A DNA stretch of 64,000 nucleotides, taken from contig JAJEKV010000033.1 of NCBI GenBank assembly GCA_021234155.1, positions 10,013,641 to 10,077,640 of the forward strand, written 5' to 3'. Of this stretch, positions 11,455 to 23,201 are shown one piece after another. Position 1 is the first letter of the stretch; each line of letters starts with the position of its first letter. This DNA is from Isoetes taiwanensis (Eukaryota > Streptophyta > Lycopodiopsida > Isoetales > Isoetaceae). The position numbers and the translations under genes are program-made. Below the pieces are notes generated by a model that saw nothing but the letters and a program-made list of their open reading frames with translations, ran no database searches and was not told where the DNA came from.

Positions 11455-11870
11455 CATTCAACGTGGGTCGTAGGATTTTGGACCTGATCAAGGGTCGAGA
11501 TCTCACTACGTGACAATAATTAAAGCAACATGAGCCATAGGATCTATTACATATAATTCCCAAAGTCATGTGCACTGTAGGATATGTGCCAAGCCACACG
11601 AGCCGTAAGATCATGGATCGACGATCAGGATCAAGAACAATCTGGACCGCAGGATCTATTACATATAATTCCTAAAGCCATGTGCACCGTAGGATGTATC
11701 CCAAAGCAACGTGAGCCGTAGAATCTCGACCGACGATCAAGATCAAATCAACCTGGACCGTAGGATCGCTTACATATAATCTATATACAAACTCCCAAGC
11801 CATTTGGGCCGTACGATACGTCCCAAAGCCACGTGAGCCGTAAGATCTTGGATCAACGATCGGATTGAGT
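11455..11870 (+). repeat. Degenerate ~115-bp tandem repeats with CACGTGAGCCGTAAGATC core
   Basis: About 3.5 units. Each contains GGATCTATTACATATAATTCC (or a variant) near 11540, 11651 and 11763, a CATGTGCACCGTAGGAT stretch, and an ACGTGAGCCGTA stretch followed by CGACGATCAGGATCAA. The shared CGTANGATC word appears about ten times. It is probably a local satellite derived from an inserted element. No coding capacity. Confidence 0.7.
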
Positions 11871-11879
11871 GGGACAAAC

Positions 11880-12640
11880 ATAAGAACATATATATGTTAG
11901 ATAAGTCCCTTGATATTTAGGGACTGTGTGAGGTCGACCATTATTTGTTAGAGTTGATATGCAGCAGTGCGGTGCAAAAGGGTCCATGTTATAAGGTTGA
12001 GATGATATGAAGTCGACTCTGCAATTGAAGATTTTGTAGATTTCTTTAAAATTCCTTAATAATATGTTAGATTGTTCAATTATCTCCAAACTAACAATAT
12101 GGCTTAAGAGGGTTACTAGCAAACATTGTGTTTAGTTGAGAACTCTTTTTTCTTCTTCTTTGTTTCAATTCACATTCTACCATTGAGACGTGTGCAGAAT
12201 TCTGTGTAGATCCTATGAAGTTGCTATAGCCTCAAAGAACCAACAGACCAAAGAAACAAAATAGAGACATTGCCTGAGAAAGAAAGATTTTAGTATTAAG
12301 GACTATGATATAAAGACATGCACAAGTTCACAAAACTTTTATATGACTTTGCCTAGGCCAAAAGAAATAATCGACTACGTACATCATATGCATGACCAAA
12401 CATACCATATTCTCATGTAACAGAGGCGAAAGGGAGAATTACCTATACACTAAACGTGACAAATAACATAAGATCATGTTTCGCTAGGATCAAATGCCCC
12501 TTTTAGCAAAGGCCAAGATCAAATGTTCCAATTATACCACCTTCCTTGCAACTTCCTAGTTACATCAGACGACCAAGATTTTGTCTTCCCCTTTGATCAA
12601 ATGACTTAGAGTCATGGTGCATGATTCTCTTATATTCTCA
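11880..12640. other. No feature recognised
   Basis: Low-complexity A/T-rich sequence between the ~115-bp repeats and the resumed AGATTCC repeat. I see no convincing gene, RNA or terminal repeat. Confidence 0.5.
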
Positions 12641-12715
12641 CATATCCTTGAAGACTAGATTCCCCCAAGATTCCTTGAGATTCCATCAAGATTCCTTTAC
12701 ATTTCCTTAGATTTC

Positions 12716-13867
12716 TCATATTTTAATTTTTTTTGAAGGACGTGAGGCTCTTTTTATTGGCAAAGACAAAGACGCAATACACAATGCACAGACGGAATAA
12801 AACCCTAGTGGATAGGCTGATTCAACTAGGCAAAAATACCCATCTATGCATAAGAAGAACACTGTAAATACGTCTGCCAAATTATCTCTTTTTTTATCAT
12901 CGGCCAGAGATGAGCAACGATAAGCTTTAGTGATCTTCTGCTGAGCACAACAAAGAAGACGTTGATCAGAGATGTGTGCACCTTGGAAAATACACAAACG
13001 TCGCCTCTGCCAGATAGGCCACAAAATCCAACTAGAAGCAAGATGAAATGCCCGCTTACGCAAGTTAGGCCAAGCAGGGGGATAAAGTGCAAGTAGGATC
13101 TCCTGGCTAGTGAGAGACACACTAAAAAGAGTGAACAACCACGCCCAAACAAGCTGTAGATGATCGCACAAGAAGAAGCAGTGTTCAATAGTTTCAACAT
13201 GTTGGCCACAGAGAGGGCAAAGATCTGAGACTCTAGGGTTCATCTTGTGAGCTAAGACATTCACACGAACACATCTATGGAGGATTTGCCATCGCAGCGC
13301 TGACACTTTAGGGTGGAGCAATTTATCCCATGTCCACATCCAAGCACTTTTCCACAGTGGTTGAGGAACCTGAAGATGCCAGTGCTGGGATGGGGGGAGA
13401 GGCTCACAATCCAAAAGCAGCCTGTACGTGGAAGAAACAAACTTTTCTGGCTTAACACATGCATCACATATCCAAATAGGCACATCAGCCTGTAGTTGCT
13501 GCACAATGGATGGCAAAAAATCAGCCACCCCAGCCAAGATTTGCCGATCCCATCTGTATAACAGAAATCTCGTCTGAAAAGCCTCCCATGATGGAAGATG
13601 ACTAGAATCAAACCAAGCTGCAATCGTTAAAATCCCAGCTAGCCGCCAACATCATTGGGCCTTTGGATGTACAAGTGCACATAAAGGTTGTTGATCATGC
13701 GTACCTTGCAAGGGAAGCCACCAGCATGACATTGACAATGAAGCATAAGCTTGGGGATTAACATGAAATAAAGATCTAACTGCATCCCAGGAAGCAACCA
13801 GACCTTTAAGGAATGGGGAAGCATTTGGATATGATTCTGCAGATGCCACTTTCCACTTTCCTCTCAC
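12716..13867 (-). mobile_element. LINE (non-LTR retrotransposon) 3' fragment, ORF2 C-terminus
   Basis: On the minus strand a 273-codon frame (12716-13537) contains WTWDKLLHPKVSALRWQILH and then CPLCGQHVETIEHCFFLC with a following VWAWLF. This is the zinc-binding domain found after the reverse transcriptase of plant LINEs. Upstream, in other frames, 13652-13867 gives SPFLKGLVASWDAVRSLF, which fits the linker between RT and that domain. The RT itself is absent, so the copy is 5'-truncated, as is usual for LINEs. A short A-rich tail at the 3' end (T-rich on the plus strand, 12721-12734) supports this orientation. Frameshifts make it inactive. Confidence 0.85.
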
Positions 13868-14078
13868 TACGACCTCCTCCTCCTCCTCCTCTGTCTCGCT
13901 CTCTTTCTCGACTTCATCTTTGGTAAGAGGGTACTACAAGCCCTTTACCATGACATCATCCTCGCATTGAGTATCTGAAAACGTCCACTATGTTGTAAAA
14001 GAGTACTTGGTTAGTCTATTGATGGTATAAATTTATACCAAACTGACAGAATATAGAGCAAAGTGATTTTATACTTAC

Positions 14079-14440
14079 ATAGCCAAGCTTATTATTTTCA
14101 GAAATATATTCAAACACGTCTTTTGGCTTGCACATGCTTATGCGAAACATCTGGGAGTTGAGGTAGTATTCAACTTCCGCATCATTGTTGAGGCAATTTA
14201 TTAGTATTTTGTCCTCGTTCTCTGTGGCAATCAAGCTAACCATTTCATCAGCGGGAAAGTACTTGTCAGCCTTGAACTTGCCCCCTCCGGTCTTATTACA
14301 AAGGTAGAGGTAGGCCTCAGAGGGGGAGCTACTCTCGCATCCCTGTGCATGTAGCACTTAGTGTCCTTCACGTCATAGGACTCTGGCTTTGTTAAAGACA
14401 ATTGGCCTTTGTCCTTGACACTCTTTGAGCTGCAAAAGTA
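14079..14440 (-). pseudogene. Exon-like fragment of an unknown gene, minus strand
   Basis: The minus strand reads openly from about 14357 to 14079 and includes TGGGKFKADKYFPADEMVSL and NDAEVEYYLNSQMFRIS. It ends at a strong splice donor (GTAAGT) right after the codons for KLGY. Further upstream another frame reads KDKGQLSLTKPESYDVKDT, implying a frameshift near 14350. Composition and the donor site indicate a real former exon. I cannot name the family. A copy of GGTATAAATTTATACC lies in the presumed intron at 14024-14039. The composite Helitron starts 11 bases beyond the right-hand end. Confidence 0.4.
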
Positions 14441-14450
14441 TCTTATCTTA

Positions 14451-15726
14451 TCTTATATTATAATGTTTTGCTGTAATTCTTGGATCCAGCCCTAGATTGG
14501 TTGGCTGAGATCCATCTTAGTAATTTCGACGGTCAGGATTTCGATGGTCAGGATTTTTAGGGCGCGGGGATCTGGCATGGCTCCTCCGGCGCCCAACAGA
14601 ATAAGATGCCAAACATCTCCCTCGCTTGGGGTGCTGCCCCTCAGCACCATGCCATAGCCAAGCAGTGCTAAAATATCCCGTTGAGCAAGGTATAGCCTAG
14701 GCGGCTGGATCTACTCTTATAGAAAAGCTTTCTGCTTCGTTTCTACTTCCGGTGGCTATAACGGTAGTCATGGGCACAACGGCAGTCAATGGATTTTTGT
14801 TTCAGTTGGTAGCTATTCCTGCCATGTGCAATCTGTCTATGGGTTCCGGTAAGTGCAACACTTCTCATATGTGCTGCACAAATCTACTACTTTTTGTTGC
14901 TACACATAATATATGGATAGCAAATATGGATGATCAATTTTTTATACTCCCTGAATAAAGATTTCCATTATTTGCATTTTAGAATCGATCGATTACTTAA
15001 ACTTCACATTTTACAGGTTTCTTCTACATCCTGATGACGGAATGCTTACCTTAGCCCTAAATCTGCCATAGTTGTTTCGGTTCCTAGCTCTACTGCTATT
15101 GTAGATTTGCTAACCTGTAAATGAGCATGTTCTTTACAACTATGAAGAGGAGACGTTTGAAAAGGTATTCAAACCTGTATGTTGCTTTTGTATTTTTCTT
15201 TCAGTCTCTTGCTTAAGGAATAGGATTCCTAATGGACGTGAAATGGCAATTCATATTGGAGAACGTATACTGATAAAAATATAGGGGCCAAATCATACAA
15301 ACTGGATTTCAAATAGTTATATTGTTGTAGAAAATGTGCTCAAAATATATGGAAAGTGTAGCTGTCTTAAGGAAGCAGTAAAAAGTATTGAAGGAGTCCT
15401 TGGATTGTTTTACAAGGATCAATAGTTGAGAAACTTAGACCTAAACCTAGCAAAGCTCTACTTATGAATGAACCACAGTCAAAAAATCATCAAACATTGG
15501 CCCCAAGGATGCTTTGAAGTTAACCATTTTTACATGTTTTAATCCTGCATTGTTTTGAAGCTATATTATTTATTGTTAAGGTACTGCGGAACTTGGAAGG
15601 GGTTTGCAGGTAGTGCTGTGCTCAGTTGGGACGGAGGCTGCAGTAGTTGCAGGATGATTCAACTACAAGCTTGGCCTTTGAAATGTACATGGATACTCTC
15701 CTGGTGGTATCATCATATTTCAATAT
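14451..15726 (+). repeat. Helitron 5' segment, copy 1
   Basis: About 1.28 kb that matches 15885-17165 with only a few differences (for example AACGGTAGTC versus AACGGCAGTC, and a short deletion near 15703). It contains exon-like sequence ending in a GTAAGT donor near 14849 and an acceptor TTTTACAG near 15016, suggesting captured gene pieces. Stops follow, and I recognise no product. Confidence 0.9.
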
Positions 15727-15884
15727 AGAATGAGTTGTTCATAACGAAAATTAAAAGAGGGGATTTGTACAACGTATGTTCCAACAGGTTAAATGAATTG
15801 GCTGTGTACCATATATTACTCAACAACCGGCATGATGCTTTCATGAGATAATAATTAGAAATTATTTGCGTTTGTTCAATCTGA

Positions 15885-17165
15885 TCTTATATTATAATGT
15901 TTTGCTGTAATTCTTGGATCCAGCCCTAGATTGGTTGGCTGAGATCCATCTTAGTAATTTCGACGGCCAGGATTTCGATGGTCAGGATTTTTAGGGCGCG
16001 GGGATCTGGCATGGCTCCTCCGGCGCCCAACAGAATAAGATGCCAAACATCTCCCTCGCTTGGGGTGCTGCCCCTCAGCACCATGCCATAGCCAAGCAGT
16101 GCTAAAATATCCCGTTGAGCAAGGTATAGCCTAGGCGGCTGGATCTACTCTTATAGAAAAGCTTTCTGCTTCGTTTCTACTTCCGGTGGCTATAACGGCA
16201 GTCATGGGCACAACGGCAATCAATGGATTTTGTTTTGGTTGGTAGCTATTCCCCGCCATGTGCAATCTGTCTATGGGTTCAGGTAAGTGCAACACTTCTC
16301 ATATGTGCTGCACAAATCTACTACTTTTTGTTGCTACACATAATATATGGATAGCAAATATGGATGATCAATTTTTTATACTCCCTGAATAAAGATTTCC
16401 ATTATTTGCATTTTAGAATCGATCGATTACTTAAACTTCACATTTTACAGGTTTCTTCTACATCCTGATGACGGAATGCTTACCTTAGCCCTAAATCTGC
16501 CATAGTTGTTTCGGTTCCTAGCTCTACTGCTATTGTAGATTTGCTAACCTGTAAATGAGCATGTTCTTTACAACTATGAAGAGGAGACGTTTGAAAAGGT
16601 ATTCAAACCTGTATGTTGCTTTTGTATTTTTCTTTCAGTCTCTTGCTCAAGGAATAGGATTCCTAATGGACGTGAAATGGCAATTCATATTGGAGAACGT
16701 ATACTGATAAAAATATAGGGGCCAAATCATACAAACTGGATTTCAAATAGTTATATTGTTGTAGAAAATGTGCTCAAAATATATGGAAAGTGTAGCTGTC
16801 TTAAGGAAGCAGTAAAAAGTATTGAAGGAGTCCTTGGATTGTTTTACAAAGATCAATAGTTGAGAAACTTAGACCTAAACCTAGCAAAGCTCTACTTATG
16901 AATGAACCACAGTCAAAAAATCATCAAACATTGGCCCCAAGGATGCTTTGAAGTTAACCATTTTTACATGTTTTAATCCTGCATTGTTTTGAAGCTATAT
17001 TATTTATTGTTAAGGTACTGCGGAACTTGGAAGGGGTTTGCAGGTAGTGCTGTGCTCAGTTGGGACGGAGGCTGCAGTAGTTGCAGGATGATTCAACTAC
17101 AAGCGTGGCCTTTGAAATGTACATGGATACTCTCCTGGGATGGTGGTATCATCATATTTCAATAT
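15885..17165 (+). repeat. Helitron 5' segment, copy 2
   Basis: Repeat of 14451-15726, beginning exactly at the same TCTTATATT terminus. The 150 bases just before it (15736-15884) recur at 20922-21077, where they continue uninterrupted across CTGA|TGCT. Copy 2 therefore starts precisely at an A|T dinucleotide, as a Helitron insertion would. After 17165 the copies differ. Confidence 0.9.
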
Positions 17166-19086
17166 GTAGCATAATAACAGGGGGTTTTCTTTGTGTTTTT
17201 GTACGCTTTTCACAAAGGTTTTCCTAAGATTTCATGGCGTATTCGAATGGATGTACTAATGCGTACATCTAGAGTGCACCATTTCTTAATCGTTGATTTA
17301 GCTTTTTTTTTTCAATGGTCCAACATCCAAGGGCTTACAACAAAAGCCCTCTTTTTATTTTAGGGGCTGAACATGCAAGCCTCGTGGATAGCATTTTAGG
17401 GCACGAAACAGGGCTTGCAAATCTGCAAGCCCTTTGAATGAGCAGGAGGAGATGCCCTTTTTTCAATCTAACGATGAAGAAATTGGAAGTGCACCTTTTT
17501 CAGAGCCTACAGTTGTATCTGAGAGTGGGTTTCTTCCTATATGTTTGCACTGGGCAGAATGACCGTATTTAGGGCCAGCCTTTAGTCTCTTGTATCTGCA
17601 TATTTTCCTACTGATTCCTTCTCAGATCTTGTGATATCAGCTCTTGAAGGGTATTTGTGCGTCAAATTTTCTAGGGTTGGGCTCCTAAACTTGGTCGAAT
17701 ATTGGCAGGCATAGTTTGGTTTCGGCTTAATTTTAGCTTGATTCTTGGGAAGATTTGCTTTTTCCAGACTCATTCAAGCTAAAACGAAGTGGTCTTTGCA
17801 AATCGGTTTTAGCAAATCCGCGGTTTTGCGGCCGACCCTCTGAGAGATACATCACGGGTTTGCACCCGAGCTACTGAGCATGGGTTCACAACCAAGATAT
17901 ATGCATAGGTTTTTGACTTAAAATGCGAGCCATGCACATTTCTCTGAGGGCACACCAAAGAACCGTTCGTTACCCAGCTATACATTAGTTGCAAGATTTT
18001 CACAGAGCAAGGCCTGTTACTAAAATCCGACATGAACTTATAATAGCTCCGTATGGATATGGTTTCGAAGGAATGTTCAGAGTGATCCGTTATTTTATGA
18101 AGATTGGGAATCATGAAAAAGCAGTTGCGCTCATAAAGCCGGATTAGATTGCAGTAGGGCCGTTTCTTGCTGTTGTATACCCAGCTCGGGATTGCTTAAC
18201 CACATGCCCTTGCAGATTAACTTAATCCAGCCATTGCCAACCGTCCGATCCAAGGAAGGTTATATTGCATAACCTTCAGAATATTCGCTTTTTGAAGAAT
18301 ATTCGAGTGATTATCGCAATAATTTTTCGAATATGCCATTATCGTCGAATATTCTGTTTGGGTCACGGATTCTCTGCTGCGATGGGGCACTCGATCTTCA
18401 CTCCGATGCATCAGAGGCCCGTTCTAAGCAGCTCAGCAGATTCTAGGAGTTCCGGCACCGCAAACCTTCTCCACCACCATCAGAAGCAGGCCAGCATTTG
18501 TAAAAGCCATTCTGCCAGTTTCTTCCACGCTTAAATCGCAGGAAAATGTCGAAATCAGGGCAAAATCCATAGCCGGAGCTCTGTTTGGTGCTTTAGCCGG
18601 AGCTCTGTTTGGTGTTTGGTGCTTTAGCTTCTACAAAGGGAGCTTCTGAGGGGGCCATTAATCCATGATTCATATCAAAACTCTGTTTTTTCCAATCCTA
18701 TCTACTCGTTTTTGCATCAAGCAGCTTCGAAATTGACATGCATGCAATGAAGCCCCAGATTGCTCCAGCAAGGGATAATTTCTCTTCTGTGGGCACCCAT
18801 TTGGCATGGAGCCCAAACAAATTGGTTTTTAAATTCTAGTTCCGGCATGGCCAGAAATTCACAGCAGAAAAATCCATGTGTAATTCGTTGTCTTCTTATC
18901 TGCTTGAAGGCCAGAATGCATGCAGAAATAACATTTCGAGATCTAAATTCTTCCATATCCACTTCTGCAATCCAAATTTCCTTTTTCGGAATCACTAATT
19001 CCAGTCTCTGCACTGCGATTTGGTAATTTTTGGGCAATTTTTCTTTCAAATTTTCCAGTTAATCTGCTCGGGCATGTGGTTAAGGG
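17166..19086. other. Helitron interior without recognised gene
   Basis: 17166-17310 resembles 21372-21515 (ATAACAGGGGGTT start, CTAGAGTGCACC end), so it is repeated within the same Helitron. The rest has only short frames without recognisable motifs. A short direct repeat, GCTTTAGCCGGAGCTCTG, occurs near 18575-18610. Confidence 0.5.
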
Positions 19087-19186
19087 AGGCCAACCCCTCC
19101 CTTTCGTGGGCTATGCAAAATAACCCACTCGGCCTAACGGCCTCGTGGGTTATTTTGCATAACCCACTCAAGGGAGGGGTTATCCT
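19087..19186. repeat. Near-perfect ~48-bp hairpin (foldback)
   Basis: The left arm 19087-19134 contains CTATGCAAAATAACCCACTC. The right arm 19139-19186 is its reverse complement with only a few mismatches, separated by four bases. It could be a tiny foldback element or the fused ends of a deleted MITE. It lies inside the Helitron, just upstream of the captured exons. Confidence 0.85.
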
Positions 19187-19253
19187 CCTCTTCAATGACA
19201 TCCATCTGCATAGACCCTAACGATGAGAGATAGGTGTGTATGTAAGCATAGGA

Positions 19254-19669
19254 ATGGCTTTCGTGTCGCCCCACATTAGAAGAGGCCAGACACCTCCCGG
19301 TGGTTCATCTACATTTGATCCTTTCAGCTGGTCAGAAGGACCTGATTTGTCAAAACCCCAAAGCCCAGCAGTTTGCATTTCAATCGAGAACAATGCCATA
19401 GCAGAAGGGAGCCTAGGAGGAACCATACGCATGCATCAGGTCTTGCTGATATTACTCTCACTTTACCCTGACTAAGTATTTTTATCTTTCTAACAAATAA
19501 GAGGGTTATGCTGGATTATCTTTGCACTGTTGGATATTTACATACTAGATTAATCTTTTGGCAAGTTGTTTAATGCGTTGTGTGAATGGCTGTAGCCTGC
19601 AGGTGGAGTGAGCACGTTAAAATTTGGGGATAAGCTCTCATTGGAGGAAGCAGAGGCCTTACTTAAAAG
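19254..19669 (+). pseudogene. Captured two-exon gene fragment, resembling small PGG-repeat (HN1-like) proteins
   Basis: The first exon-like frame reads RRGQTPPGGSSTFDPFSW and ends at CAG with a GT donor (19440). The second exon (19596-19669) follows a TGTAG acceptor and reads PAGGVSTLKFGDKLSLEEAE, then a GTAAGA donor at 19670. Both exons are in the same phase, so they join cleanly. The paired (P)PGG and PAGG motifs recall the plant proteins annotated as hematological/neurological-expressed-1-like; that likeness is from memory and unverified. Upstream and downstream exons are absent, as expected for a Helitron-captured fragment. Confidence 0.45.
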
Positions 19670-20441
19670 GTAAGATAATTGATGTAGGACATGATCCATA
19701 ATTGCTTATCTTGGTATCCTAGTACAGACCCATTGAATCAGGCAATCGACATCATTTACGTGAAAATAATATGGCAAATGTGACCAGAAACATTTCCATC
19801 TCATTCTTGTAATGGCAATGAAGTTATTATGCTACATATTGGATTGAACAGTTCCACTCTGTCCATACAATCACTTATACAAGGAATTGTTACTCTAGCA
19901 ATTGCTATGAATTCTGCAGAAATAGACGCGGTTAAGTAATAAGCTACCTGCACCATGAGATACTAATAGAAACTTAATGCGTGAGAGCACGCAAATAGTA
20001 AATCACGAGAAAGTACTTGACATTGCTTTCCAGAGGATCAGGTCATATTTCATGTTTGAGAGCATGTTCTTTTTTGTCTCAATCTAATGGTAGCCCATTG
20101 TATTAGGACCTCAAGTTGTAATACCTGACTCATAGTCCATGTGAATAAAAATGTGGATAGCGTGCTTGAATATTTGTGGTACTTTGCATCAGTTTGGAAC
20201 CGCCCCCTGTGGGATGGTATTGGTTGTGGCCATCACTAGCATATGCATGAAAGGGGGTATTTTAAACTATTTTGACAGTTCATTCTCTTGAACTAGTGGG
20301 TACTGGCTTTATATTGGGCGCCATGGCCCCTTTCAATAAACCTTATGATGCAATGGAAATAATTTGTTTGTTTTTATGTTAGTGTTTTTTAGTAATTAAT
20401 GTTTAGACCCATATAAAGTTTACCTCTGTTTGCTTTAGTTA

Positions 20442-20923
20442 GGGCCCGAAGGGCCCAAATTTGTTTTTAATATAACAATCAACACACAACTACTATTAAC
20501 ATTATTAACATAAACCATTGCATTTAACACATTCAAATTAAAATCCCCCTTAAACCCCCTTTGGTTTGGGTGCTTATTCACACGGGGGGTTACGTAGGGC
20601 AGCGAGAGCTCCAAAAATATATTTACAATACATGTACAAAATTAACACCATTAAGTACATTCTGTCAAACCTTATAGTATTTTGCAAACCTTAATATACA
20701 GTATACAAAAACTTGTACATGCATACCCCACAAACGAGGATCGCTATGTACGGTCCAGATCTTGGAATAAAGGGCAAATATGCCCATCCGACAGCTCTCG
20801 TTGCCCGGAGTAACCCCCCGTGTGAATAAGCACCCAAACCAAAGGGGGTTTAAGGGGGATTTTAATTTGAATGTGTTAAATGCAATGGTTTATGTTAATA
20901 ATGTTAATAGTAGTTGTGTGTTG
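20442..20923. mobile_element. Foldback/MITE element with ~131-bp inverted repeats (copy 1)
   Basis: The left arm (20480-20610) is the reverse complement of 20793-20923, with almost all mismatches in the inner 20 bases. Key words are TTCACACGGGGGGTTAC near the inner end and CAACACACAACTACTATT at the outer end. The roughly 180-bp centre has no coding capacity. GGGCCC words at 20443-20457 may be part of the left end. A second, truncated copy lies at 22801-23170. Confidence 0.85.
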
Positions 20924-21081
20924 TGTGTTGTTCATAACGAAAATTAAAAGAGGGGATTTGTACAACGTATGTTCCAACAGGTTAAATGAATTGGCTGTGT
21001 ACCATATATTACTCAACAACCGGCATGATGCTTTCATGAGATAATAATTAGAAATTATTTGCGTTTGTTCAATCTGATGCT

Positions 21082-21560
21082 CACATTAATCGCTTATGCA
21101 ATTTAACAATGTAATATATGTCATGAGCCTAATGAGCATAAAACAAAATTGGCATGAAGCGCCAGGCAAAAAATATATGTCAATTGTGCCATATTTTCAT
21201 CAAATACTTGCATCATATTATGTCGCGGAACCATGGAACAATTTACCATGTAACAATTTACGCAAGTGCAATTTATAAGAAATAGTATCAAATAATCTGT
21301 AAGTCTAATGTACGTTATGGTTTTAAGGGGAACACATGAAGTGTAACTTCTAATAAAGGCGAGCATTAATATATAGCACAATAACAGGGGGTTACTTTTA
21401 GATTTTTATACGTTTTTTCATATGGTTTTTCTATGATTTCGTTGTTGTATTCGTTTAGGTGTACTAAATAGTATTTCTAGAGTGCACCCTTTATGGGCCG
21501 TTGATTTTCATTGGTTGGAACAATCCGAGGGTTGTTGTCTTTCTCTGAATGTTTGTGCAT
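21082..21560. other. Helitron interior without recognised gene
   Basis: A/T-rich sequence. It carries the GTAACTTCTAATAAAGGCG word near 21348 that recurs near 23705, and the ATAACAGGGGGTT segment repeated from 17170. Confidence 0.5.
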
Positions 21561-21570
21561 GAACACTGCG

Positions 21571-21708
21571 CATGTGTATGCATGTGCATGTGCACGTGCA
21601 TGTGCATGTGTGTGCATGTGTATGCAGGTGCATGTGCAGGTGCATGTGCAAGTGTAAGTGCATGTGCATGTGTGCATGTGTGTGCATGTGTGCATGTGCA
21701 TGTGTACT
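21571..21708 (+). repeat. GTGCAT/TG-rich microsatellite
   Basis: An imperfect run of TGCATG and GTGTGCAT units, about 140 bases. It produces Cys/His/Met-rich and Thr/His-rich open frames on both strands that are artefacts of the repeat. Confidence 0.95.
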
Positions 21709-22073
21709 TGCCTTCTTGGATTCTTGTTGCCGGAGTGAATTTTTGCTACCACGAGGTGGATTTTTTGCTCACACTTACAAAGGTATTTGTTTTTCAATGT
21801 TTCTTCAGTTAGCATATTGGTTTTTTCTACAAGATATTGGTTTCCTGGTTCTATAATGTAGTGCTGCAAAACCCGCCTTTGTTTCCTTCCCTTTATCTGT
21901 TCTAAGATTTGCTGCAGATTCAAAAAGAGTCTAGAGTTTAGGCCCTCTGTTTGTTCCAACTCTTGATATTCCTAGCCTGCCGGATTGTTCATAGCAGCCA
22001 GCCTTTAGCTTCAATCAACAAATGGATTCTTGTGCACACAACAGGCGAATTATTCCACGCCCTTTTCTAAATC

Positions 22074-22800
22074 ATGCAGGTGGCTACAAGAATGCATTTA
22101 TGTTGTAGATTTGGAACTTTAATCGAACCAGCAGATGAATCATGCATTACCTTTAAGCTAGAGATAGAGCATCCAAAATCATATGGATTGATAAACAATG
22201 GTTTCATTGTGAGTAACAACACGTGGAATGCTAACAGAGCAAGCTTGCTTCAAAACCTCTAGCCTTGATCTCGCTTCACCGACCATTATAGGAAACCTAC
22301 TCCACATCACCAAATTGGCTGATTCTCTTCACCTGTTAAACCAAAGTCAGGCAATCCATGAGAAAGTGTCACTGATTCTTTATGAACCTCACCAATTGTT
22401 ACTGCAGAGTAACGTTGATGTTCCTGCAATGGTTTGTGAATAAAACATTATTGTAGAGCGTATCAGTGTCAAAAGTTTTTATTTGATTCAATTTTATTTC
22501 GCTATTAAAGCTCTATTTTCTAAATTAATATCAATCTAACCAATTTCTTTCCTTTATGTTAATGCAGACTATAGAATCTCCAATCCGTCAATTCCACATG
22601 ACATTCCTCTGACACCTGAAGTCAACACGATGTTGATCTAAACATTATTACTATACCAGAGAACCCTATAAATGAAGATCAAGTTCAATTAGTCCCGCCA
22701 CCATCAGCGCAACCACCACCTGCACATGGCGAAGACCTTGTTGATGTGTTGTCATTATGGTTCGTTGGATACATCAACTTTCTTCATCCATCTCTAACCC
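22074..22800 (+). other. Possible captured exon sequence, unrecognised
   Basis: Frames at 22074-22262 and 22228-22443 are open. From about 22640 to 22800 one frame is uninterrupted and includes ITIPENPINEDQVQLVPPPS and GEDLVDVLSLWFVGYINFLH. A possible acceptor (TTAATGCAG) lies at 22567. The sequence reads like coding DNA, but no family is recognisable and the next element (22801) cuts it off. Confidence 0.3.
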
Positions 22801-23170
22801 ATTCCCAAGGCCCCAAAGGGGCCAAAAAATTTGTTAATTAACACAAACCATTACATCCAACACTTTAAATTAAATTCCCCCTAAAACCCCCTTTGATTTT
22901 GGTGCATATTCACACGGGAGGTGACTCCGGAGCGGCGAGAGCCCCTTTTCTACCCCCTAAAACAATATAATACATGCATGAAATCAACACAATTGAGTAC
23001 ATTGCCTCAAACCTTATAGTATTTCGCAACTCTCATTATACAGTATAAAAAAACTTGTACGAGCATACCCCACAAACGAGGATCGCTATCTACGGTCCAA
23101 ATCAAAGAATAAGTCGTGAATATGCCTATCTATTAGCTCTCGCTGCCCGGAGTCACCCCCCGTGTGAATA
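22801..23170. mobile_element. Foldback/MITE element, copy 2 (right-truncated)
   Basis: Its centre matches that of 20442-20923 (CCCCACAAACGAGGATCGCTA is shared, apart from one base). Inner inverted repeats are at 22907-22942 (TATTCACACGGGAGGTGACT start) and 23136-23170. The outer right arm present in copy 1 is missing: the element stops at GTGTGAATA and host-like Helitron sequence follows. A GGCCCC/GGGGCC word marks the left end as in copy 1. Confidence 0.8.
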
Positions 23171-23201
23171 TGTCGCATATGTTTGAGATATGTGGTTGTA
23201 A

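Noticed and set aside
21477-21959. Thr/His/Cys-rich frames on both strands
   Set aside because: Direct translation of the TGCATG microsatellite.
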